Assembly (NCBI GenBank): GCA_036971615.1
Contig: JAYKKR010000021.1
Coordinates: 248,001-312,000 of the forward strand
DNA from: Amyloporia xantha
Lineage: Eukaryota > Basidiomycota > Agaricomycetes > Polyporales > Adustoporiaceae
Length of the DNA stretch: 64,000 nt
Direction of reading: 5' to 3'
The stretch's first letter is position 1. Every line of letters begins with the position of its first letter. The position numbers and the translations under genes were made by a program. The notes beneath the pieces were generated by a model that made no database searches, was not told the DNA's origin, and worked only from the letters and a program-made list of their open reading frames with translations. Below, one piece after another: positions 14,191 to 23,199 of this stretch.

Positions 14191-15320
14191 GGATTCTATC
14201 TATCCCTCGAGACAAACCCTGCTGATGCAACCCCTCAGACCACGTCCTCCCCGGCCAGCTGACAGCGCCAATCGCTCGCGGCGAACCACTGTGATCCCGC
14301 CCAGCCAAACCCACAGACGACAAACGCCGCAGCTAAACCACCTCCTGCCGACCCCCTGCCCGGCCGCCCTTTCCCGAGCCCACCCCAGGAGACGACCGCT
14401 CACGCCCTCTACGGAGACGCGCGGTGCAGGACGAGACCGCCACTTCTGCACCGGCGATGCCTGCCACCACACAGCGCAAGGACCCACCCGCGAGGCCGAC
14501 ACCACAGCTAACGCCGCCGCCCAAGCACCCGAACCCCTGCCCCCGCGCGGGACCCGGACAGACAGCCACAAACTGCACACCACGATTGCAGCCCATGAAC
14601 ACTAGGAGCACTGCTGACGCGACGCGCCACGCGTGGCCTGAAGCGAATCACTACCCCCACACCCCCGCGCTGCCGAAACGCAAGCCATTCGCCGGCACGC
14701 CCTGCTACACGGCGCCCGAAGCCACGACGGGCTCCCGCACGATGCCTCAGCGGACACCTGGTCATTCGGGACCACTGCGCTCACACTCACGCAGGGCTGC
14801 GCCCCGTGCTCGCTGCTCTCCCCGCAGACGGCACCCCTGCAGACCGTGCGCAACGCCCCATCGACGCTCAACCACCCCGCTGGTGCGCACACGCACCCGC
14901 GTGCGCTGCAGGACACCGCTGCGAGCCGCCTGGAGAACGACCCGCGCGGCGGCCGACGGCGCAGCAGCTGCTCGCGACTCCCCGCTCCGCGGGGTGCGGC
15001 GGAAGGGCTCCTTTGGCCGGGCGGCTTTTGCAAGGGCTGTCACCACTGGCATCGCGGATGGAGCGGCGGTGGCGGCACCCGTCGGTGATGATGCACGGAA
15101 CAATGGACAGCCGGGACTTTGACGTGAGTGCAGCAGCCAGCCAATACGAGCGTGTATAGCCGGCAGATGAGGGGTGGGGACATTGGAGGGTGAGGGCGGT
15201 GACACAGACGTGGACTCTGGGGTGGGGGCGAAGGAGTGGGGCCGGCAGAGGAGCAGTGCGGAGATGTGCTGCGCTGCGCGTGCGCGGGCGGCATGGTCGT
15301 TCACACTCGCGCAGCGTGCC
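14190..15320. other. GC-rich tract with overlapping open frames, probably non-coding or captured DNA
   Basis: This ~1.1 kb tract is very rich in C and G and open in several frames on both strands, giving Pro/Thr/Arg-rich or Gly/Arg-rich translations that look like compositional artefacts. It ends where the deaminase fragment begins. The deaminase N-terminus (the expected N-terminal AdoMet-like or NMDEY-type sugar-phosphate residues) is absent, so this stretch has replaced the gene's 5' half. It may be part of a Helitron whose 3' end lies at 17922. I cannot say what it derives from. Confidence 0.4.
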
Positions 15321-15962
15321 GTGAGTTCTTTTTGCATGGTGAGTCTCCCTGCTGTTTGATTTTTCGCACCTGCTGACCCCCTTGGCTTCCTCCCAGTCGA
15401 GATCTCGCCTTCACAGGTGAACATCCTCGACGGAAAGGCCAAGGACCTCATCAGCGAGGGCAACACATACAAGTCCAAAATCAAGTCGTATGGCGGCATT
15501 GAGCTTTTCCTCAGCGGTATCAGCGAGGACAGGTACATCGCCTTCAACGAGCCCAGTAAGTCACCGTCCTCCAATCTCATCGCAAGTTACCCTTTTCATC
15601 CCTTTTCACTAACCCGGACACCTGTTTCTCTTCCCGCACACAGCCTCCTCCCTCGCCTCCTGTACGCACATCAAGACGCTCACCTACGTGCATTTCTTCA
15701 ACAACGACATCGCTGCTGTCCCGCACATGGCGCTCATCGTCGGCGTCGCGAACGTCCTTGACTCACGCGAGGTTGTTGTCATCGTCACTGGCCAGCGCAA
15801 AGCTCTCGCGCTCAGCAAGGTGATCAGTGAGTTTGGCCATCTCCTCCCCCTCTTCACCCTTTACCTTGCACTTTGCATTGTGCCCTTTTTTCTTTCTGGG
15901 TGGTTAAGTGGATACTCATGATTACCGTGACACAATGTAGAGGAGGGCATGAACACTGAACC

Positions 15963-15970
15963 ACCTTTGG
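15963..15970. repeat. hAT target-site duplication, left copy
   Basis: ACCTTTGG, identical to 17426-17433. Confidence 0.9.
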
Positions 15971-17425
15971 TAGCGTCTCCTAAGTTCGGTCCTGAACCTA
16001 GGTCCGAACCCCGAACCGGTGAACCGGACCTGAGGTTCAGGTTCGGTCCAGGTTCGGTCCAGCCGCTGGCCGCTAAGTTCGGTCCGCGGTTCTGGGGTGG
16101 CAGCACATTGGTCGAATGCGGTCCGAACGCGTCCGAACCGAGAACCCAATTAGGGAATCCGATCGATTTCATCAAGATCAACCTGCGCCTTTCCCTCCTC
16201 CAGACATCGTCCTTGACGGCTGCGGCTATGCCATGTTGACCCCACGCTCGCCCCCATGCCTCTCGCCTGACCGCAGGAGTCCACCACCAGCCCCCTCTGT
16301 GCCATTGACGCCGCTACATCGCGCATTGTCTGGACTCGGCTTGGGCGCCACGACGTCAGCAACACCAGATTCTGTCAGCACCCACCAGCAACTGCGTCAG
16401 GTCCGCCAGCTCAAGAACAAGACGCCGGTGTTGTACATCGCCAGCACTCGTGCTCGCAATCGAGCGATCTTGATCAAACTCAGGAAACAGCCCGATGCCT
16501 GCAGGGACACAACATGATGGCTGCCGTGCACAGACATGGCTAGTAACGGCGGCACAGTGAAGGTATGTACCCCAAACCGTCCAGAGTGCAGCGAGAGGAG
16601 AACGCGGGCAGGCAGGAGGGGGGGCATCTGCGCTGACCGAATCCGTTGCGCTGCCGCTGTTGCCATCGTCTTTGACGCGGCCCTCCCACCGCCATCCGCG
16701 CCCTACAGCCCACTGTACAATACATCCCCACTCGCCCTCGTCTTCAAGATTGCATACAATGTCCTGCGCACGCGCTCGAATGTGTCCGCCCCACAGCTGA
16801 TCGTTAACGTCTCAGGCCGCGCTACGGGAAATCCGGGGTTGATCGGCCAGGCGGTGCTGCTTGCGGACTGGACGGGCGCACCAGAGCCTCTTGCAGGTGT
16901 GGATGGGGTGTAATGTATGCACGCACGGTGACGAAGTACAAGCTGACGGTTGTTCTGCACACTGCAGACCAGCGCCGTCAAGCTCGGGTGTCGGTACTAG
17001 CAGCAGGGCCCCTAAAGGTACGTGACGTTGTTGCTGCTACCGCTGACAACCTAACCTCGCGCCGCCGCAGACATGTTGCCTGCAAGCGTTGATCTGACAG
17101 GGGGCTCCGGTGCGTTGAGTGCGAACTCAACAGGTTTGTACATTCAGTTTGTTTTCAAGGATGGTAAGTATGTTTATCTGAATAGGTATTATCATGTTGT
17201 GGATCTGTACGGTAGACAAGTACAAAATGAACAAAAATTGGAAAATTGGAAAATTAGAGGTTCAGAAGGTTCGAACCAGTTACGAACCTGAACCGAACCT
17301 GCCGAACCAGTTCGGCAGGTTCAGTTCAGGTTCAGGTTCAGGTTCGGGCATATGCATGCAGGTTCAGTTCAGGGTTCGGCCAAAATACCTGCCGAACCGA
17401 ACTGAACTGAACTTAGGAGACGCTA
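15971..17425. mobile_element. Non-autonomous hAT DNA transposon (1455 bp)
   Basis: The ends are a perfect 17 bp inverted repeat, TAGCGTCTCCTAAGTTC (15971-15987 and complement at 17409-17425), flanked by the 8 bp duplication ACCTTTGG (15963-15970 and 17426-17433). A TAGNG terminus with an 8 bp target duplication is diagnostic of the hAT superfamily. Subterminal regions (about 15985-16145 and 17270-17400) are packed with GGTTCGG/CCGAACC motifs in both orientations, as expected for transposase binding. No transposase is encoded. The interior carries GC-rich sequence with exon-like pieces, described separately. Confidence 0.92.
16640..17140 (+). pseudogene. Exon-like host gene fragment inside the hAT element
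   Basis: Within the transposon one frame reads VAIVFDAALPPPSAPYSPLY, then PLALVFKIAYNVLRTRSNV and LIGQAVLLADWTGAPEP up to a gtgtggatggggt boundary. Further pieces follow after CAG acceptors at about 16967 and 17071 (second piece DMLPASVDLTGGSG). Protein-like composition flanked by splice-like ends suggests a captured gene fragment that kept its introns. I do not recognise the source protein. Confidence 0.4.
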
Positions 17426-17433
17426 ACCTTTGG
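17426..17433. repeat. hAT target-site duplication, right copy
   Basis: ACCTTTGG, identical to 15963-15970. It restores the deaminase sequence once the element is removed, apart from the 7 bp lesion. Confidence 0.9.
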
Positions 17434-17569
17434 ATGCTCTCTGTTTTGCAGATGCACCCCTGGGCACTCATCGCTGTCGTCGAGGGTGCCAAGTTCACCC
17501 GAATGGTGCGTTGCAACAGTAATTGACTCACGTCCTCTGATACATATCCAATTATGTTGACAGCATACA

Positions 17570-17840
17570 CAGGGCCACGAAGCCAACCACCACCGGGTGG
17601 GTGGCTTAGTGGCTGGCCCTTCATGAGACTGGATACAGTTTTCTGTTTGACTGAGTCTGTAGCCACCTATCTGAGTCTGTCATGCTGTAGTAGATACAAG
17701 CTGCACACTACTATTTTCAATTGTTTACTTCCACATAGGCACGGGGCCACGAAGCTGACCACCGCTAGGTGGGCAGCTGAGTGGCCCTATGTGAGACTCT
17801 GGCTGTTCAACTGAGACTGTAGACTGTAGTGCTGCAGTAA
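17570..17840. repeat. Two diverged direct repeats, each with a hairpin, next to the Helitron end
   Basis: A unit beginning GGGCCACGAAGC occurs at about 17572 and 17744 (spacing about 172 bp). Each continues with a short hairpin (GCCAACCACC...GGTGGGTGGC at the first, GCTGACCACC...GGTGGGCAGC at the second) and then related GAGACT/CTGTAG-rich sequence. They lie between the truncated deaminase and the Helitron terminus and are probably part of the mobile element. Confidence 0.6.
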
Positions 17841-17894
17841 ATTAAACTACAAATTTGCCCTTTTCAAATTCTTTCATATTTTCACTGAGTTGAA

Positions 17895-17922
17895 CCCGTA
17901 GCGAAGCGCGGGCGTCTGCTAG
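17895..17922 (+). mobile_element. Helitron-type 3' terminus
   Basis: CCCGTAGCGAAGCGCGGG (17895-17912) can fold into a short hairpin whose tip is GCGAAGC, and is followed after six bases by CTAG at 17919-17922 with T as the next host base. A GC-rich hairpin a few bases before a CTRR end, with insertion before T, is the Helitron 3' signature. The 5' TC end was not found, so element length is unknown. The deaminase fragment and GC-rich tract upstream could be cargo. Confidence 0.65.
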
Positions 17923-18362
17923 TGTGAACTCATTCCATACCGCCAGCGGAGGCTGACGTGTTGCGTCTCATAGCTTTGAAGCATCTCGTGCTAGTTATCC
18001 TCGCTTCCTCCTCATTCAGTGATGACTTCAATGTAATAATATGCCAAGAACCAGTGAGACAATTGTTAGAGCAGGGTACCGGCCGCTTAACATGCCACTT
18101 CGGAATTCAAATCACTGCTCATTCGGAGGCAGTCGCGGTCATGTGATATCTGTTGCATGTTCGACGCGACTGGTTCGTTCCTCGAGTTCGACTACCACAT
18201 CCATCCTTATCCTATATTGTACGACAGTCCATTAATCCCGCCAGCGATACCATAACATGTTGGAAAGCGAGAACAAAGCCATCAAGACATCTGTTCGAGA
18301 AGTACCTGTTACTTATGAGAGAATCCCTTACAACCCTTCCCCTCATGCTGAAAGCGAACTTG

Positions 18363-18973
18363 AGTGAATGCAATCCCCCCACCAAAAGTTACGACGGTGG
18401 TCACGTGCATTCCGTTGCGCTCAGCGCTAAGTCCCGCGGACTCCCGCCTCTGAGAACGAGATATCGTGTTTGGAGACTTCATTTGCTTCATATTTTCTGG
18501 CATAGTTCATAGGACTAAGAATACAATGAAGGTAGGTAAGAATCAGCAATAGAATAGTGTAATTTATTTAGAGAAGTTGATGAGAATACAAATATGGCTC
18601 AAACTATAATTATAAGTATTGTTTAGTTTACTTGCCCTTATTTTTTCTTCATAGTGCCACAGCTATTGCGAGCACTGTGAGGTGTCCAAAGTTGAGACAA
18701 GACATAGACTAAAATAGAGTGACTGATTCTTATAAACTCGGGAGGGACCAAAAACATGTTTCAAATGAAAAAAAAAACTAATCAGTTGGAGGGATTGAAC
18801 CCACAACAATCACAAGCAGACATACAACCAAACCACTATACTACAACGTACATACCATATGTGCCTTTATAAATATAATATTCTTATGGGAGCGCAGCCC
18901 TCCCTCCACGAGCCAGCGCAACGGAATGCACGTGACCACCGTCGTAACTTTTGGTGGGGGGATTGCATTCACT
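18363..18973. mobile_element. Mutator-like MITE with 59 bp perfect inverted repeats (611 bp)
   Basis: The terminal inverted repeats are 18363-18421 and 18915-18973, identical over 59 bp and beginning AGTGAATGCAATCCCCCC. The insertion is flanked by the 9 bp duplication GCGAACTTG (18354-18362 and 18974-18982). Long inverted repeats with a 9 bp duplication point to the Mutator superfamily. No transposase is encoded and the interior is AT-rich. Perfect repeats and perfect target duplication mean a young insertion. On the minus strand the interior carries a pol III-like unit. Confidence 0.92.
18766..18847 (-). ncRNA. tRNA-derived pol III-like unit inside the MITE
   Basis: Read on the minus strand, GTTGTAGTATAGTGGTTTGG starts at 18847 and contains an A-box (TAGTATAGTGG, as in tRNA-Asp and tRNA-Gly). 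GGTTCAATCCC (B-box) follows about 36 nt later, then CTCCAAC, which pairs 6 of 7 with the first seven bases, and a run of ten T (18777-18768), the pol III terminator. At 63 nt between acceptor-like ends it is too short for a working tRNA. It resembles the head of a tRNA-derived SINE. Confidence 0.5.
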
Positions 18974-19782
18974 GCGAACTTGTTAATACCGGTACGCACT
19001 TCCAGGTATCCACACAGAGCTCCAGATCGTAAAAAATATGCGCATATCTAGGTACCGCCCGCGCGAACTGTGCCCCCTCTATCGACGCCCCACAGGGGAC
19101 GCAAGCTGATAATTGGGCCAAAACTCACCGCCATCAGACCGTTCTGCAGCAGCATGTCGGGTATTTCGACTCGGACAAAGATGGTGTCATCTGGCCTCTT
19201 GATACCTTCCGCGGCTTCCGTAGTCTTGGGTTCAACCTGTTCATCAGCATTCTTGCCATACTTCTCATTCATAGCAACTTCTCCTACCCGACGTCTCCAG
19301 GCCTACTTCCTGATCCCTTCTTCCGTGTGTATGTGGAGAACATACACAAGTCAAAGCACGGCAGTGACTCGGGCACTTATGATAACGAGGGGCGTTTCAT
19401 ACCACAGAAGTATGCCAGTCCCTGATATGGTATTGCTTTGGCAGTCAGGATTTACATTGCGTCTACAGGTTTGAAGACATCTTCTCGAAATATGCAGGCG
19501 ACAAGGAAGGCCTAACAAAGTCGGACATCTGGAATTTGCTCAAAGGACAGCGCATCATAATGGATCCCATCGGCTGGTTTGGCGCATTTTTTGAATGTCA
19601 GTCCACGTCTGAATTCAAAAATAATGCTCCTTCACTCATCGAGATGTATAGGGCTTTCTCTGTACCTTATGCTCTGGCCCGAAGACGGTATGGTCAAGAA
19701 AGAAGATATCCGACGAGTGGACGACGGAAGCCTTTTCCCCGAGATATCTGCAAGGAGATCGGGGAAGACAAAAGCGACTTAG

Positions 19783-20197
19783 GACTTTCTCCCACTGAGT
19801 CACAGAATGTCCGTCTGAAAGTTATGCCCCTGTTACGCCAGTAATGCCGTCACATTTTGTATACCACTCCTTTCACTTGTAATTTCCGAAAACATGTAGT
19901 TCTATACCCCTTGTCATATTAATAGAAGCTGTATAATTGCGAGCGGTGCTCACATGATCTAATGCGACTGGGGTTCGGGAGCGTACATTACATCATCGGT
20001 CGGCAGAGGACGCGATCGGTGCGCTGCCATAAAAGGCAATGCAAGTTCGTTATAATCAGATGGTACCAATGGTTGGTATTTCCTGCCATCCTTGTTTGTC
20101 GGCGTCGCTCGTGTCCTTTTCGCTCAGCAGACCTTGTTTCCCCCCTGTATTCATCAGACATACGTTACATAGGAGTACAAGGGCCTGTACTTTCGCC
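19783..20197. other. Intergenic, no gene seen
   Basis: Caleosin 3' flank and SDR promoter. No feature is supported. Confidence 0.4.
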
Positions 20198-21316
20198 ATG
20201 CAGTCTATTATAGACACGTTAAGCGGCAAGTCCCAATACAACCAGTCGGATGTGCCTAACCTACAGGGCAAGGTAAGCCTCTGCTCCGCGGGGTCACGAG
20301 TAAACAATCTACAGAGGGCTCAGATGGGTTGCTAGGTTGCTGTCGTCACTGGCGGCTCAGAGGGCATCGGATATGAGGTTGTGCGGACCCTTGCGCTAGC
20401 TCAAGCACGCGTCGTCTTGCTATCGCGCAAAACCGAGCATGCGGAGGAAGCCATCTCCAAAATAAAAGCATCTCAGGACTCGAGCGGACTCTTAGTCGAT
20501 GTGACTTTTATCTCCTGCGACCTAGGTAACTTGAACGATGTCAAGAAAGTTGGAGACCGGATCCGCGAGGAAGAAAAACGCCTGGATTTGGTCAGCGTGT
20601 TCTCTCCGTGTACGGACGATCTGCTCTGCATCGCGGGTGTAGGCGTGAACAAGTACGACGTTTCCTCCGATAATATCGATCGCCACTTCGCCGTCAATCA
20701 CCTCGGGCACTATCTTCTGACCAACCGGCTGCTACCTCTCATGCGGCGCACCGCCGCGCTTCCGGATGCACCTGCACCGCGGATCGTCTGCATGTCCTCT
20801 TCTCTGCACAGCGCCGCGCCTTCGTCAGCACGTTTTGAGTCTGTCGAGGAGCTCAACACTGACCTCGGGCCGACGGGACTCTACGGCCGCAGCAAGCTTG
20901 CGAATCTCCTTTTCATCAAGTATGGGCTCATCGAGAGTGTTCTCGATCCATCAAACGACCGCATCTTGGCACTCGCCACGCACCCGGGCGCAGTCCACAC
21001 TGGGCAACAGGATCAGTTCAAGGAGGCGTATGGGACCGTTACTGGCACCGTGATGAAGCATGTGGTGATACCATTCATGCGTACGCCGGACCAGGGCAGC
21101 TTAAGCGCCCTATGGGCGGCGACGAGCGAGGAGGTCGAACAGAACAGCCAAGAGTGGAACGGACGGTACATCACGAACCCAGGCGAGGCGAGCGAGCCAA
21201 GTGCAATGGCTTGCGACCGGGAGCTGGGAAGAAACCTTTGGAAGCTCAGTCAGCAGCTCGTCGAGGATAAGCTGGGCGACGACGCGCTGTTACCTTGGAT
21301 TGAAGGACAAGAATAA
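20198..21316 (+). CDS. Short-chain dehydrogenase/reductase, retinol-dehydrogenase/WW-oxidoreductase-like
   Basis: NAD(P)-dependent oxidoreductase with a Rossmann fold. Exon 1 encodes MQSIIDTLSGKSQYNQ from 20198; an intron at 20273 ends just before VAVVTGGSEGIGYEV, the cofactor motif. Later features are VTFISCDLGNLNDV, NHLGHYLLTNRLLPLM, IVCMSSSLHSAAP, the catalytic YGRSKLANL (YxxxK) and a long C-terminal part ending LPWIEGQE. The usual NNAG strand motif is CIAG here, and about ten extra residues (VSVFSPCTDD) sit just before it with no AG available to remove them as an intron. The catalytic residues are intact. The substrate cannot be told. Confidence 0.88.
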
Positions 21317-21668
21317 GAGGGGGATCTCAAGGGGATAAGCGTGGGCTTACCACTGTATCCAAATGGAGGACTCTAGGAACGACTGCATTCAATTGTCTTA
21401 CTATCACACCCTCATATTCTGTATTAGTAGCCACTCTGTTGAACTTAGTTTAATTAGCAATCACATTACCTTGTACCTGTACCTTACAGATTCAGCATCG
21501 GAGTGTGCATCCTACCTTGACGAAGATCGCTCAACACGGAGGATGAAAGCAAAGAAATGCATTTTTGAGGCTACAAGCAATAATCGACACATACGATACG
21601 GCTGCCGAATCCCCCAGCCGAATCCCCGCCAGCCATGGATATCACTTTTGGGTGATTTATCAAGGGCT
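21317..21668. other. Convergent intergenic region
   Basis: 3' flanks of the SDR (+) and RACK1 (-). No gene seen. Confidence 0.4.
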
Positions 21669-22962
21669 CTACGAGACAACGGTCCACACACGGACGAGAT
21701 CGTCCGTGAAGCCACCAAAGAGGGTCTGACCATCAGCAGACCATGCGATAGACACACACTCGGGTTCCCGCGATGTTGCGCTCTGCGCGAAGTCGGGCTT
21801 GAGTTCGTCGACAATCGACCTGCGCATATATGCATAAGCACGTGTAAAATACGATATATACAAGTTTGGGACGTACTTGCTCTCCAAGTCGAAGATCTTG
21901 ATACATGTGGCAGTCGCTGCGCACAGCCAGTAGCGGTTGGGCGAGAAGACGAGAGCATTGACGATGTCACCAGCCTCGAGGGAGTAGAGGTGCTTGCCCT
22001 CGTTGAGATCCCACAACATGGTGATTCCGTCCTTGCCGCCAGAGGCCGCCAATGAGCCGTCGGGCGAGACGGATATCGTGTTGATGTAACCAGTGTGGCC
22101 GTAGTGGTTGGTCTTGAGTTTGAATTTTGAGAGCTCCCAGACCTGACAAAGCAGACAACATTAACATTCGTAAATGTCAGGGTGTGGAAAGGGTAGAATG
22201 GTCAGAGATCTTGGTGATTTAAAGTAGTCTCATTGGGGCGAGCCCCTCTGAAGTAGCAAATATATTCTAACATCATACCAAAGTGCAAAAAAAGAAGAAT
22301 CATAGATGCCGGCAACGCTCACCTTGACAACCTTGTCCCAACCACACGAGACAATGACAGGGTTCAGGACATTCGGGCTGAAGCGTACACATGATACCCT
22401 ACGCGCAAGGACAACCCACATGAGGTTCGCCTTCTGCACAAATTAAAGAACAAAGACTTGCCACTCAGCGTGTCCATCCTCCTTGATGTCATATTTGCAC
22501 TCTCCAAGCGTGTTCCAGAGCTTGATTGTCTTGTCGCGCGAGCCAGAAACAATCTGCCTGTTGTCGGCGCTGAAGCTGACAGACAAGACGTCGGAGGTGT
22601 GGCCAACAAAGCGGCGAGTGGTGAGGCCAGTGTTCAAATCCCACAGGCGGAGTGTGTGGTCCCATGAGGACGAAAGCGCGAACTGGCCGTCGGAGGAGAT
22701 GACAACGTCCGACACGAAGTGGTTGTGGCCGTGGAGGATGCGCTTGGGGTAACCGTACTGGTCCTCATCACGAGTCAATTGCCAGACAATGATGGTCTTG
22801 TCTGTCCAGCACACCAAATTAGACGAACACAAATGGCCTTAAAGGAACGCACATACCGCGAGATGCGGTCAGGATCATGTCAGGGTTCTCCGAAGAGGTG
22901 GCAATGGCGGTGACCCAGCCCTTGTGGCCAGGCATAGAACCAAGATAGCGCAATGACTCCAT
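21669..22962 (-). CDS. cpc2: RACK1/Asc1/Cpc2, ribosome-associated WD40 protein
   Basis: Seven-bladed WD40 protein of the small ribosomal subunit that scaffolds signalling and quality control. The start [20 protein letters not shown] is at 22962. Blades follow in order: [124 protein letters not shown] and [18 protein letters not shown]. The end is VRVWTVVS with stop at 21669. The length (~315 residues) is normal. Its introns are short except one of about 178 nt (about 22322-22145), which hosts the U24 snoRNA. Confidence 0.95.
22198..22281 (-). ncRNA. snR24: U24 (SNORD24/snR24) C/D box snoRNA in a RACK1 intron
   Basis: The intron reads, on the minus strand, a C box ATGATGT (22276-22270), then ATATTTGCTACTTCAGAGG (guide 1 plus D'), a small hairpin GGGGCTCGCCCC, ATGAGA (C'), AAATCACCAAGATCT (guide 2) and the D box CTGA (22205-22202). 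The two guide blocks match those I recall for yeast and human U24, which direct 2'-O-methylation of the large-subunit rRNA. In budding yeast U24 also sits in the intron of the RACK1 orthologue ASC1, so the host relationship is conserved. Confidence 0.9.
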
Positions 22963-23199
22963 TGTAGAGAATATGCGGGGAGGGCGTCGGCGTCGGTATA
23001 AAGCTGCTCGTCGCTGTTGCCGACGCGATAATTCGACGGTCGATCACGAGGCGCGTGTGACAGCCACTGTGACTGGAACTGTATAGCCCCGGCATCTGCC
23101 GAAGTCGTACTTAAGCGCCTTCTGCTGGCGAGTTGCGCGCGGCGCTCTGCGACCTGCGTTGTGTCTTGTGGCAGACTCGACTTCAAAGATGGAGCTCTG

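Larger units (their letters stand above)
15321..17505 (+). pseudogene. Glucosamine-6-phosphate deaminase pseudogene fragment, interrupted by a hAT element
   Basis: Intact enzymes convert GlcN6P to fructose-6-phosphate and ammonia. Exon remnants run in order: REFFLHVEISPSQVNILDG (15321-15339 joined to 15397), KSYGGIELFLSGISEDRYIAF, SSLASCTHIKTL, FFNNDIAAVPHMALIVGVAN, REVVVIVTGQRKALALSKV and KEGMN at 15942. Beyond the insertion come LWMLSVLQMHPWALI at 17431 onward. Introns with GT-AG ends are still visible. Lesions: the N-terminal third and the C-terminus are missing; the GEDGHIAFNEP signature is decayed (SEDRYIAFNEP); about eight residues are lost between IKTLTY and FFNND; a 7 bp insertion shifts frame after EGMN; and 1455 bp of transposon splits the last exon. 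It is clearly non-functional here. Confidence 0.88.
18257..19782 (+). pseudogene. Caleosin gene interrupted by a Mutator-like MITE
   Basis: Caleosins are calcium- and haem-binding lipid-droplet proteins, some with peroxygenase activity. The first exon starts MLESENKAIKTSVREVPVTY at 18257 and is broken at AESEL by the 611 bp element; the reading frame hits TGA two codons in. Beyond the element the gene resumes with VNTGTHFQ. It continues with HQTVLQQHVGYFDSDKDGVI (EF-hand plus haem-coordinating His region), FNLFISILAILLIHSNFSYP (membrane/proline-knot region), VENIHKSKHGSDSGTYD, FEDIFSKYAG, LYLMLWPEDGMVKKEDI and a TAG at 19780-19782. Apart from the insertion, all exons and splice signals look intact, so inactivation is recent. 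It would be functional if the element is spliced out. Confidence 0.88.

Noticed and set aside
14424..15580. Long ORFs on both strands in the GC-rich tract
   Set aside because: Overlapping open frames in all directions with Pro/Thr/Arg composition and no domain; explained by scarcity of stops in GC-rich DNA.
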